Assembly (NCBI GenBank): GCA_011634665.1 | Contig: WAEK01000035.1 | Coordinates: 15,001 to 68,718, forward strand | Reading direction: 5' to 3' | DNA: 53,718 nucleotides | Source: Mortierella sp. BCC40632 | Lineage: Eukaryota; Mortierellomycota; Mortierellomycetes; Mortierellales; Mortierellaceae | Part shown: in pieces, positions 11,460-21,824 of the stretch | How positions within the stretch are numbered: the first letter of the stretch is position 1 | Layout: each line of letters begins with the position of its first letter | Made by a program: the position numbers and the translations under genes | The notes under the pieces: generated by a model | The model's database searches: none | Seen by the model: the letters and a program-made list of their open reading frames with translations, nothing else | What the model was told of the DNA's origin: nothing

Positions 11460-11655
11460 ACGGTCGAATGCGGCGGACAGGGGGTCTAGTAGGGACAGGG
11501 GGTCGTTTGGTAGGGGGGTGTGGGGGTGTGGGAGAGAGCAGGGGACAGGGTTAGGGCGGTGGACGGGGAAGACGGGGGGGCGACGGGGGAGGTCAACTTG
11601 AAAAAGTAATGTTCAGGGTGTCAGGGGGGAAAAAAAAAAAATTCCTTTGCTATCA

Positions 11656-11729
11656 TATAACAGGAACGATGGTTGAGAATGAACTGCCGTTTATTAGAGG
11701 GTGGTGAGAGGTATTTATATACTGCTGCA
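11656..11729 (-). repeat. 5' LTR of the gypsy element (74 bp)
   Basis: This copy is identical to 5693-5766. It carries the TATA box that would start the genomic transcript. It is immediately followed by the GGTAT target duplication (11730-11734) and the resumption of DIRS sequence. The base stretch on its inner side shows no obvious tRNA primer-binding site beginning TGG. Confidence 0.85.
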
Positions 11730-11734
11730 GGTAT

Positions 11735-11993
11735 GCTGAGTAAAGGTGCCCACCCACCCTCCGCAAAAAAAAAAAAAAAAAAAAAAAAAACAAGCAATCA
11801 AACGACCAAAGAGGAAAGGAGTGACACAGAAAAAAAAAATTTATTTATAAAAAAAAAAAAAAAAAAAAATCTATAGTACTTGCTAGCAATCAAATAAAGA
11901 CGGCCGTATCACCTTTACTCAGCATACCTTTGTATGCTTCGTACACATGGGATTAGATGTCGCCTGCTATCGCAGGCTCATCCAATCCCACAA
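11735..11993. repeat. DIRS copy 1 right terminal region
   Basis: This is the remainder of the internal complementary region plus the right inverted terminal repeat. It includes the A-tract pair (11765-11790 and 11849-11868), the TAGTACTTGCTAGCAATC segment shared in inverted form with the left end, and the outer sequence ending CCAATCCCACAA. Confidence 0.8.
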
Positions 11994-12213
11994 TTATATT
12001 TATTCTACTTTTTATTAGAGGACCTTTCAGTACGACGTTATGTGTGACACAGCAGTTCACGCGTTGCATTTGATCATACTGGCCTACCCAGTCAATGCCT
12101 TGGAGAGAACCACATAATCATTCTGAGCCATGAGGGATGTGTCTGGGAGATTGATAGTCTGGATGAGCAGGGTCCATATTTTCTGGGCAAAGCTGAACAA
12201 GACTGGGCCTATG

Positions 12214-12392
12214 GCTTGCTTAGTATAGCGGTCAGGCACCCACCCCGCTTTCTTCGGGGTCTTGGTTCGAGTCCGGGTCGGGCGTGCGATTAAGTTCCGT
12301 TCGTCAATTGAGGCACCCTCAGCATGGTGTAAAAGTGCTGAACCGTGTGGCCTGAGAAGGTTAAAGCGGCGGATCAAACTTAGCACAAAAAA
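12214..12392 (+). repeat. tRNA-Glu-derived SINE-like sequence
   Basis: The segment contains an internal Pol III A box (TAGTATAGCGG, 12221-12231), a 5-bp anticodon stem CCCCG/CGGGG around the loop CTTTCTT (which would put anticodon UUC in place), and a B box (GGTTCGAGTCC, 12264-12274). The acceptor stem does not pair well, so it is not an intact tRNA. About 100 nt of unrelated sequence ending in a short A run follows, the structure of a tRNA-headed SINE. It could also be a lone tRNA pseudogene. No other copy lies in this window. Confidence 0.5.
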
Positions 12393-13700
12393 ATAGGTGA
12401 CCTTTTCACCGTCCCCTTGTCTCCTCTTCCTCGCCCCCCACACCGCCTGGTCAGCGGTCCAAACACAGTTTACAGCATACAAACACAAAAAAGTCGCCGA
12501 TTCTGGGAGACCGGCGCACCAGAGTACAGGGAATTCCAAGCCCAGACACAGAATCAGCAAGCTTCAATACCAAGTGTCCAAAGAGTTCCGCGCCCTCGTT
12601 CAAGTCGCACACCCCTTGTACCGTTTCTTGGCAGTTTGATTGATGATAGTTCTAGAAAGCTCGTGCTGGTGGACAAACCCTCCACAAGAGGACCCGTCTT
12701 CGTTTAGAGCAATGGAGACAACAGAAGCGATGTCCAGATAAAAAAGGCGTACACAGCATTTGCGATTCCAGTATGCAGTATTTACGATTCCTGTATTTTC
12801 ATCCCTGGGTTCGATTCCCAGGATGACCACGGCCTTTTTATGACCAGGCTACGCAGATGCAGCGACAATTTGTTTCACCCTCGAACGTGCAAAGTTTCAC
12901 GTTACATTAAGGTTTTTATCATGCTGGCATGAATGCAGGTCATTCTGTTATGATTTGACTTTGAGATTATCACTGACATGACTAAACCTGCAACAAGATT
13001 AGAACGGACTAAACTTTTTGACAACCGGGCTGTCCAGGATTGTTTAGCAACCGGATCGCCTTTGGAGTTAGTACGGGAATGTCACACGAAGATAGTAGGA
13101 AACAGCCATTTTTGTTTTCGGGTCCTAGAAACTCCAATTCGAAGCCTCATCGTCTAGAACTTTGCGATGGTTATTGTCATCGATAATTAGCAAAAAACAG
13201 GCCAATTGAGGCTCCAGATTTGTATTTTACTCGCTTTATCTGAATATCTCTCAGGAGTGAGATGTGAGAGTGGAGAACAAAGGCAGGGAGAAAGAGTTTA
13301 TGGGACTGGTTGACTTCAGGGCCAATATAGACCCGGGATCTAATCATTCTCGGGACTAAGACAAAAAAAGAAAAAAACTGGCCTCCGCACTAACTCCATG
13401 TAAAAGTGTAAAAGTCAGGGGTTGCCAAATAGACTCTTGATATTATCTTTCGAGAATCATGGTTATCCTCCAGCTGGGCTCCTTGGAGGCTGTCAGTTTC
13501 CCCATTGCAAGTTGCGGTTCCTCAAACGGATAATAAAGTAAAAAAAAAAAGACCACTGAGAAATAATAAAGGAAAAAGGTACTGCTTGCTTCATTACTTC
13601 CAGGTTGCCTCTGGCCTTGCAACTATGTGAAGTGCCAGCTCAAAATCAAGAATGTCTAGATAAAAAGAAAAAAAAAACATAGCACCCGATCCCGCAGCGG
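12393..13700. other. No recognisable gene
   Basis: This stretch holds only short overlapping ORFs without motifs, several A-runs (13365-13376, 13540-13550, 13660-13680) and an isolated tRNA T-arm-like hairpin near 12805-12821. I see no gene in it. Confidence 0.4.
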
Positions 13701-13714
13701 AGCAGATTCTCATG

Positions 13715-14010
13715 GTTTATTCATTGATTGTATTTACATTGATCCATGAGGGCCAGTACATCCCCGATTTGTTTTTTGCGACGGGGGAGGTAAGGAAAAA
13801 GACGGCGACCAAAAAGCCGAGCAAGTAGAGATGGTCAGGTGTCTGAACAGGTGCCTTCTTGGTTAGAACTCTACCAATTGAGTCAGATACTTGCGTTGGA
13901 TGGATGTAGTTGTTGTATCTGGATCAAGGACTCGTCTTTTGGTCCATGTATGCTTGAAACCCCATCTCAGATTTTTTAGATGATGGTTGAGTGCTTGACG
14001 TTGACCACCA
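13715..14010. repeat. Degenerate dispersed repeat, copy A
   Basis: This resembles 47455-47745 in the same orientation. Shared landmarks in the same order are a TTTATT..ATTGAT start, TCAGGTGTCT.AACA, ACCAATTG.GT.AG.TACTT and a CCATCTCAG.TTTTT end. The copies are strongly diverged, so this is an old repeat family. Relic coding sequence continues on its right side. Confidence 0.5.
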
Positions 14011-14240
14011 TTATCCAGGAAGCGTGCGCTGATACGGCTAAATCGTTCTCTATCTCACACGTTGATCGGATCGTAATGCCACACCTGAACCCTTGCAAAG
14101 GTCACAAGTGTCTTTCTCACTGCTTGGGGGTCATGGACACAGACCCCACTAAAGAGAGCCTTTCCCTTGGCAAGGATGGCACTCACCGGGTCTTCCTCTA
14201 TGATTGCACTCTGAGACTGGAGTCATTGTATCACCTTGGA
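14010..14240 (-). pseudogene. Relic of an unknown coding sequence shared with 47740-47994
   Basis: Conceptual translation on the minus strand has internal stops but keeps a collinear resemblance to the intact 84-codon minus-strand ORF at 47740-47994 (a Val-Ser-Met-Thr-Pro-Lys-like segment aligns with Ile-Asn-Asp-Pro-Gln-Ala, followed by an aligned Gly-rich and Lys/Ser-rich part). It sits beside the same dispersed repeat as that ORF. I do not recognise the family. Confidence 0.35.
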
Positions 14241-14269
14241 GTGAATGAACCATTCATTCAAGAAATTTA

Positions 14270-14902
14270 TTGACGGATGGCTCGTGCCCTCTTGTTCTGA
14301 ATTGGTTTTGTATCCTTATCCTGAGATTGCTCCAACTCTTTGTCTATTCTTATTTCTTCACTTTCTTCAGATGCTTTAGAAATTTCACTATTGCTGTCAT
14401 GGATGACTGTTGGGTACAAAACTTCGCCGACAGTGCAACAATCAGAGGCCGGGGAACTGTGGTTTTGGGCAGCTTATTGCTAGTGAATAAGTAAGGAAAG
14501 TATGGTCTACATATATACTTACTACGAAGTTAGTGGCACACGAGGCGTTGCATTGGTGGCAACAGTGGGAACGATAGGGCGGAGAGAGTGGGCGCAGCAT
14601 GTGGCACACACTGTGGCAGTTGGTTTTCAGCCCATGGTAAAAATTAATTGCAACAGAGGGCGATATTGATACAGAATTTTTAAATTCTTACCGCCGCCAT
14701 AGAGCGCAAAGAATCTTGAGTGGGTGTTGAAACAGGCATCGTCTTTCCCCTGGATTCTGTTCTTTGTGATTGTAGATGTCTCTCTTAGAAGTACACCAAG
14801 CTCTCGTAGAAATTTGGGAGGAGGGAGGAGACCGACAGGATGGAAGTAGGGTAGAGTCCAGATTGGATTATGACCGATGGCCATTGTGTTCAATAAAGCC
14901 AC
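14270..14902 (-). pseudogene. Relic of a third nuclease-like gene (3' exons)
   Basis: One minus-strand exon (about 14692-14800) reads TSTITKNRIQGKDD followed by an Arg-Phe-Phe-Ala-Tyr-Gly-Gly-Gly block and a GTAAGAAT splice donor. It matches exon 5 of the neighbouring gene at 15308-17664, which has the same Thr-Ile/Asn-Arg/Arg-Phe-Phe-Gly-Gly-Tyr-Ala-Gly-Gly pattern at the same splice site. A plausible last exon rich in Ser/Glu ends at a TAA near 14273. The 5' exons are not recognisable, so this is a truncated paralogue. Confidence 0.5.
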
Positions 14903-15307
14903 CGGTTAACATCACTGGACTTCCATGGCCCTCCTCTTTAGCTCTTACATTCCAATGCCTCTGGTTTAACATTACAACGCAAGTAAATATCATCCAAATG
15001 TAGGATCAAATCGTCATCATAACTTCTAAAGGTGTAGACTAAGTCTGGTGTGTATGCTGATCTTCAACAGAGCCAACAGCATAGGCTCTGTGGTTCACTT
15101 GGTGAGTGCACTAGCTGCTCTCTACACCAACCCACAACCTCCATGCACTGCCTTCCTTCTCTCCCTCCTCTCGTGCCAAGCAAAAAGAGCAAGCGTATCA
15201 ATTTTAATTTCTCTTCTGGATATACCATTCGCTGGATCTGCAATGCTTATTCTCCGCTCCTTAGTGCAATGTTAATTCTTCGGATGTCATAGACAACTAC
15301 TTGTTCC

Positions 15308-17664
15308 TCATGCAAGGTCGGATTCATATTCATCGCCCAAGTCGCTGCTGCAAGAGGAGCTGGTTAGTTCGACAGGAGAGGATGCCACAAGCACACTAGA
15401 GTTAAACTCTGCAGGAGGCTCGTTATATATCCAAGTTATATCTGTCTCGCTTTCCAAATCATCACTGCTGTAATCCACATCATAGACTTTTGTTTTCTGT
15501 AGCTCTCTGTATGACTCAATAGTTGCACGCACAATAGCCTAGCATACGGTGATATAGGATCGAACAGTTACATACATGCGTAACACTCAGCAGAGCAAAA
15601 AGATAATAACCTACAACATGAGTCATATTTGTAAATACCCTAATTTGTAAAATCTTGACGAGTCCTTGGAACTGACATTGAAGATCCCCCATTTCTACTG
15701 GGAGGTTATATAGAGGTGACCGCCGCATCAAGAGAACATATGATGTGCTGTTCGCTGGCCGCAATTGAATGGTAGTGTACCCCGGGCCTAAAAAATTAGA
15801 GTTGAGATATATTATTCTTCAGTAAACAAAGCACTATTCATATTAATAAAATGGCAATAAGGCTAATGAACACTCACCACCAGCGTAGCCACCAAAGAAA
15901 CGACAGGTGCTCTTGAAAGTGGAGGGTACTTCCCTCATTCTATTCTGAGCAATAGTGATAGTCTCTCTGACGACAACTTGCTCCATCTCTTTGATAAATT
16001 TGGTCGACTTTGCGTCCCATGTGCGCATTCGTTCCACCACCATCCAGTCATGCTTTTGAATCTCATCGCGGCAAACAAGATCCAGCTTTCTACCAGACCT
16101 CTTCCTTGGGAGCTCCTCAGCACCGAGATGACGGTGGACATTTCTCCTTCGTGATGAATCTATGCCCCTCTTCTCACCATCCACCATAAAAATCCCTTCA
16201 AGGTCATTCAACAAATCCAACCATACTGGCCATGCCGCTCTTGCCCACCACGCTTCTGATAGATCCTCCACGACAAATGGCGAGGGCTTCTTGCTGTACA
16301 GGTAATGCCTAATATTCAACATTCAATTGATAGCAATGGTTACGCCATTCGATAACATACACCGAGGCAAAAATAGCCACCATGACAGCATTGTAATGCC
16401 AATTGATTTACCATTCCGCCGTCGTCTTCAAGGCAAGATGACAATTGTAGCGTTCTGCGGCATCTAAGTTTTGAGGTGGTGAGATGCAATGGGGATGGCG
16501 GCCATGCAACATACACTGCCGTAGACTTATCAAGTATCTAGCAGTCAAGCTCGAAAGTTCAGGCATATCGAATGATGTCTGCTCCGTGATCTCCTTCCAT
16601 TCATCCTTAGAAAAGAGTGCTTTCGTTATCTGGCAAGATAAATCGACTGTGTAAGACCTAACACTATTTTCGAGGTGAATGGTTGTAAGAGCTTAGGATA
16701 CTAAATGAGCGAAATAAAAAAATTCCAGTAGAAGATCAACCCCAAGCTTCATACCAAATGGATGCTCCATCTTTCAGACTTGCATCGAACAACACTCTTT
16801 CAACGGCCCGGCCAGATGACTTCAGTCTCCAAAAGTAACTGTCGTCAAGATGCTCAAATCGGCTCGTTCGCCGTGACTGAAGAGACTTGATGAGCTTTTC
16901 CTCCTTTTTATCATTTTTGGTAGTCTTTCTCGCCTTTATAGCCTTCCCTGCCTTGCTTTTTCCTGTATCATCCTTTGCTCGGCGCTTTAAAGGTGGGATG
17001 TCTGCTAAAAAAAAAAAAAAAAAAAAAAAATTAGATGGTATGCCCGAACGGCCGGTCGGTACATATGACCGTACACAAACAGAATCCTAAATTACCGTCA
17101 CCCTTCGTCTCTCCTACGACAGTATCGGCGGGATCCTGAGGCGCTTCATCAGATTCCTCAAATCCAGCAGCGATGCTACGTGCAGAGTTGTCTAGCTGCA
17201 TCGTTGAGGTCAGTCCGTGAGGTGGCGCTAAAAAAACTCAATATTAAGAGGGTTAGCCGAGATATGCTTAGAGATGATATGCTGCATCTCTCGCAAACCT
17301 GATTGCTGAGTAGCTTACCAGCAGTGTTTGAGAGGTAGCGATCGTATCCGATCTCTGACTGTTTCAATCCAACCTTTTGCGATAGCACACCAGCCTGTTT
17401 GGCTGTGACTTCAGAGCTGACTTGCAGGCTGCGCTCGGTCCAGAACCTTTCTGCATGATGGTCGCAGAAGACCTTGTAGGCTTGTTGGATTTTTTCTCGT
17501 CTGTCGCGACTAATCTCATCGGACTGAATAAGCAGCATAAATGTATCTGACGCTGACTGTCGATCACTAAGGTTGAAATGGCGGATAAAGTTCCCAAATG
17601 TGACATGCTCCTTTCCAGTCTTTTTGTTGCGAGCCCATTGTAGGTGTGTTGATAATAATGACAT
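15308..17664 (-). CDS. PD-(D/E)XK-like fungal protein, 7 exons, 594 aa
   Basis: I assign exons at 17319-17664, 17096-17227, 16755-17004, 16412-16657, 15878-16308, 15639-15787 and 15308-15538. All introns are GT..AG and every junction is in phase. The second intron contains a T-run of about 24. Exon 3 holds a Lys-rich nuclear-localisation-like segment and an SSGRAVERVL motif that recurs in large unnamed protein families of Mucoromycota (from memory). Exon 5 contains GRKLDLV with Asp about 401, aligning with the metal-binding Asp of the paralogue at 23807-26268. Where that protein has Glu-x-Lys, this one has Glu417-Arg-Met419, so the catalytic Lys is missing. It is probably an inactive or altered nuclease fold. 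It is divergent to the Crinkler at 18563. Function is unknown. Confidence 0.65.
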
Positions 17665-18562
17665 GGCAAACGATTCGAGAAGATGCAGGGCGTGATTCCG
17701 AATATCGAGAAGTTTGGCTCAAGTTGACCTTTGTGAAAGAGAGGCAGATGCATGGAAAAGTGGTCAAGAGCCAAGAATGACAGTATAATCAACACGAACA
17801 ACAGGTCATCCAAGTGGCATTAATCAATCAGAGAGATCACATGGCGCCCAAGAGAGCACATGCCATGCAGAGCCCTTCTGACGACCACCATTATCGCAGC
17901 CACTCCTCGCCTGGCAGAGCCCAGAAGTATATCTGCCAAACTAAAGAAGCGGGGCTGCATGTGAAATGGTGTTTTCTGCCAGAATCCATGCATAACATCG
18001 ATCAGGGGGATCACATGGCGCCCAAGAGAGCACATGCCATGCAGAGCCCTTCTGACGACCACCATTATCGCAGCCACTCCTCGCCTGGCAGAGCCCAGAA
18101 GTATATCTGCCAAACTAAAGAAGCGGGGCCGCATGTGACAAAGTGTTTTCTGCATGGGTAGCATCAAAAACAAGACGTTACCTTCAAGAAATCAATGGAG
18201 ACAGGGACATTGATGACAAGGTCGGAGGAACAAGGTAGGAGCCTCTTGCACGGCTTCAGGACAATGACAAGACAATGGACGCCCTAATTACGTCACCGAA
18301 TTTCCTGCCGCGGCAGTTGCCACCACTTTCTTTGCACTACCACTGCTTTGTCACCCACCCCACTCAATTTTCCTTCTCTTCTTGGCGCTCCACGCCTTCC
18401 CACACTTTCATCGTCTTTGCCACCATTCTCACGCCTTTCCATCCCTTCTTACTATTCCATTCTTTTCTCTTTTCTTTTATCCCTCGCTTTCTCTACATCC
18501 AGCACCTTCTCAACGGCGCTCTTGAGACGGCCATTACTCTCCCCATCCTCTTCTTTCCATTG
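17665..18562. promoter_or_regulatory. Divergent intergenic region with a 174-bp tandem duplication
   Basis: This is the head-to-head spacer between the nuclease-like gene and Crinkler 1. Two near-identical 174-bp units (17835-18008 and 18009-18160 plus a partial third edge) each start GATCACATGGCGCCCAAGAG. The unit length is a multiple of three, so both strands stay open across it by chance. The last 200 bases before the Crinkler ATG are strongly pyrimidine-rich and resemble the region upstream of Crinkler 2, which suggests a shared core promoter. Confidence 0.6.
17835..18160. repeat. 174-bp tandem duplication
   Basis: There are two direct copies in a row with only a few differences (for example GGGGCTGCATG versus GGGGCCGCATG near the unit ends). 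It is located only in the first divergent promoter. The equivalent position upstream of Crinkler 2 has a microsatellite instead. Confidence 0.85.
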
Positions 18563-20390
18563 ATGCTTCGCAACAACATGACGAGCAACACCTTGAGTCT
18601 GTTCTGCCTCCTTGATGGAGACAAGACCGCGTTCCCGGTCAAGATCTCTCTTGATGACTCGGTTGGCGATCTCAAGGACCTCGTCAAGGTCAAGCAGTCC
18701 CCTGATTTTGATGACATTACAGCCAAGGAACTTACTCTCTGGAAGGTCTCCATCCCAATCTTGCCCAAGGGCGAGCGCAAAGAGATCTCGCTTACCGATG
18801 TCGCACCAAAGGAGGAACTCGATGAGACAGACGATATTGCTGATGCCTTTCCAGAAGCACCACCCAAGAAGACAATCCATATCATTGTCCAGCGCCCTCC
18901 TCCTCAAGGTAATGAGACGCGTCTTGTTGATTGATCCTGCCAGCAGGAGCTTATTCAACAGGCTAACCCTATTCTTTTTCATTTCTAGTACATGCGCCTG
19001 CGCCATCTCGCTCATTGACTCCGCTTCCTGGTTACCACTCGGATACCTCTCGTCCCAGTTCACCGCTGTCTGGTATGAGATCACCTGTGCTCTCTTGTCT
19101 CTGCACTTTTTTTTTTTTTTTTTTGTTGGTTCTAACTTCACACCCTTTCTTATACTACTAGGCGATCTCCATGCTGACATCAAAACAATCACGGACAAGT
19201 TCTTTGCACCAGGACCTATTGCCAACTTTCTTGAGGCGTTTGTGAAAGGCGAGGGACATCTCCCAACCACTACTGGACATATTCGAGGATTACCAAGAGC
19301 TTGGCGTCGACAGTTTGGCCACCCTGCCGAGACTCGACCCAGCTTGCTATTCATGGATCTTCCCAACCCCTCGGTACCTGATTCAGCGTCAAGGAATATC
19401 GCAGCGGGTTCTATACTGGATTTGGTGAAGGAGAACAACAGAGCGTTCATACCTGTCTTTGGCGTTTCTGGTAGGTCTCTTAAGGCAGTGTTTAGTTTGC
19501 AAATATCAAGATCGGTGCTTCTACAATATACCAATTTCCTTCACATCCCTTCATGTTCACAATAGGATGTGGCAAGACTCGTGCTATGATCGAGCTCCTC
19601 TCTCAACACTGGGGCTTTTACTTCAATGCTTCCAGTGATGACTGGGGATCTGCAGATATGACAACCCTTCGATCTGTCGTCCAAAAGTACTTGAATGACC
19701 GACGTGACTCTTCCGATATAGACCTAGAGGCCAACAACGGATATGCAAGAAAGACCACACTCTTGCTCTTTCTCTCTCGACTTATCATCTTCAAGCACTG
19801 TTTGAACATCCCCGGCAGCAGCGAGTCGTTGACCAGCGCAAGGTGGACTCTCCTACAAGTGTGCCCGCATGTGCTCTTCGAACAGGACTTTTTCAACATG
19901 CTCTTCTTTCAGCTTCTCCATCTTCGAAATCACCGTGAAACTGATCTTTGGGATTTTGTGCGCAGTATGTATGAAGATACCAAAGGATGCCTTATCGAGC
20001 ATGGATGTCTACCAAGGATCAAGAGCAATACCAGGCTCTTAGTGATTCACGATGAAGCTCAGATTCTTGGCGATGAATTCAACGGTTCCTTCCAGTCGAC
20101 AACCTCAACAAAGTCCCCACGGCCACTTCTCTCTCCTATTTTACATGCGTTCCGAGACATTGGCGAGCACCAGCTCACACTGGTTACCTGTGGAACTGGT
20201 CTTTCGATCAATACTCTTTTTTGGGTTCAGAGCTCGGGTTCTGGTCTGAAGGACAGCTCCACTACCTTTGAGGTGAGCAGCTCTCCACTTTTGACGCTGG
20301 CTCGTCTGACAATCACGTTTGAGCTCAGAGATCAACTAACATTTGGCTCCTTTTCCTTCCACCTACACCACCACCACCACCACCACCACC

Positions 20391-20421
<31 letters not shown>

Positions 20422-21824
20422 TCTCGAGTTTCCTGGCTGGACAGACAAAGAGTCAATTTGCGCATACATTTCCCGAGTTAGAAACTCTTTGCACGATGAT
20501 CAATCAAAGCAGGAATGGGACAGATTTCTCTCCCAGGAAGTAGTCGACATGCTATTCCAAAAATTTGTAGGCCGCTATCGACCGGCTATAGCAGCAATTG
20601 GTATCTTAACTTGATGAACATGAAGGAAGGGTGCAACAGAATGATTCCATGTCCAGTACGCTAAACACCTGTAGCATTATCATCTCCCTGTCTATAGAGA
20701 GGATCGTCGAATCCAATGACCCTGGGACATGGAAGAAGACCATCGAGGATGCTGAGGATAGGCTGGTGTCTTGGGCACACCGGCACATCAAAGGCAATTT
20801 GTGCTACGAGATATCTCGCCTCCACGACAAACACAACAAATACAAGGATCAGCTTGTGGACTCTATCGATAACATGCTTGGCCTCCTGATGTACCAGCGT
20901 TGCATGTTTGGGAGCCATGACCTTGTTCTCAAGGAAGTAGATCCTCAGTTGGTAGAGCATGCGTTTGGTCGAATCAAAATCATCTCGGGTAAGGCTACTA
21001 CCGTTTTGGACGAGCTCTTCGTTTCCAAGGCTGTGGAGAACTATTTCATGGCCACAGATCCATACTTCAAGAAGGAGGTCCGGAAACGAATGGTGAAAGC
21101 GACAGCCTCTGATCAAGGATGTGTGTTTGAGAGGTTCATGATGAGTGTTTTTAGCGAGACATTCAACAAACAACCTCTATCGGATTGGCCACACGATCCC
21201 CCCATCGCTGACATGTGTCCAGCTCTCGTCGGCAAGGTGGAGATTGTTGGGTGGAGGGAGCCTGGACTCGAGCAAGGCACGACTCACGCGACGATATCAA
21301 TGGAAGATTTCATGGACGCTCATGTTAACCACCAGTCAACTCGCAACAGCATGCCTGTCGCCCCATTTTTCTTCCCCAAGTCCAAACCGTCGGGACCAGA
21401 TTTGGTTTTCTTCATTCGGATCGATGGCGTTCGGCTGGTTCCTGTTTTTGTGCAGATGAAACTACATCAAGGATCGTCTAACTTCTCGGAGAAGGATTGG
21501 AGCGAAGCACTCAGCACAGTATCGGCTCTTAAAATTGAGGGTCACGCTAAGGCATTTCGCAAGTATTGCCCTGACAACGTCTACATCAGCATGGTCGTTG
21601 CATATCCTACCAAGTGGACGGACAAACTGCCAGCAGCATCCAGTCTCCCAAAGGATCCCACTGGTGTTCAACAAGTCGTGATCAATATCAGTGACGACAA
21701 TTTTGGCGACATTTTCCCCAAGGATCATGTAGAGTTCATTGATCGTCTCAAGAACGCGCGAAAGCGTTCTGCTGACGATGAGGATAGTAGCGATGAAGAG
21801 TACTCCAAAAAGCAGAGGAGCTAG
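18563..21824 (+). CDS. Crinkler (CRN) protein 1: UBL-like header, P-loop NTPase, PD-(D/E)XK nuclease; 917 aa
   Basis: Six exons (18563-18908, 18989-19072, 19162-19470, 19566-20272, 20420-20600, 20698-21824) join in phase to 917 codons plus stop. Residues about 1-115 match the Crinkler N-terminal header (LFCLLDGD start, ELTLWKVSIP core). A Pro/Ser linker and the NTPase follow: Walker A GVSGCGKT at residues 244-251, split by intron 3, and Walker B LLVIHDEA with Asp409-Glu410. The C-terminal restriction-endonuclease-like domain shows Glu687, Asp777 in GPDLVFF and the Gln795-Met-Lys797 variant of ExK. Header-NTPase-nuclease is a known Crinkler architecture. In pathogens and symbionts such proteins act as nuclear effectors or in inter-organism conflict; that role here is inference. 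No classical signal peptide is visible. Intron 4 contains a long A-run. This is the intact copy. Confidence 0.85.

Larger units (their letters stand above)
5693..11729 (-). mobile_element. Ty3/gypsy chromoviral LTR retrotransposon with 74-bp LTRs
   Basis: A 6037-bp element on the minus strand sits inside DIRS copy 1. The two 74-bp terminal repeats (5693-5766 and 11656-11729) are identical. They are flanked by the direct duplication GGTAT (5688-5692 and 11730-11734), the 5-bp duplication expected of an integrase. A purine-rich tract (AAATGGGAAGG in element orientation, 5767-5777) abuts the 3' LTR, as a polypurine tract should. The domain order gag, protease, RT, RNase H, integrase, chromodomain places it among chromoviruses. 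Identical LTRs argue for recent insertion. An additional ORF lies between pol and the 3' LTR. Confidence 0.92.
1678..11993 (+). mobile_element. DIRS retroelement copy 1 (interrupted by a gypsy element)
   Basis: This tyrosine-recombinase retrotransposon has a gag-like ORF, reverse transcriptase, RNase H and tyrosine recombinase. The left terminus begins GTATACTTCGCATACGAC at 1678. The right terminus ends CCAATCCCACAA at 11993. Both carry the inverted segment containing GACGGCCGTATCACC and a poly(T)/poly(A) run. An internal complementary region (about 5577-5692, continuing 11735-11760) holds the complements of both outer ends joined together, which is the DIRS arrangement used for a circular intermediate. 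There is no target-site duplication, as expected for recombinase-mediated insertion. Subtracting the nested gypsy element and its target duplication leaves about 4.27 kb, the same size as copy 2 at 33309-37563. Confidence 0.9.

Noticed and set aside
12781..12835. A tRNA gene suggested by a perfect T-arm (CTGGG TTCGATT CCCAG) and a following GATGACC
   Set aside because: No matching 5' acceptor strand, D-arm or anticodon arm upstream. At most a tRNA fragment.
13853..13892. A minus-strand tRNA D-arm-like sequence (TCAATTGGTAGAG)
   Set aside because: No T-arm B box at the right distance. The same stretch is part of the diverged repeat also found near 47620.
17814..18161. A 115-codon repeat protein
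   Set aside because: The frame stays open only because the 174-bp duplication is a multiple of three. The opposite strand is open too. It lies in a promoter spacer.
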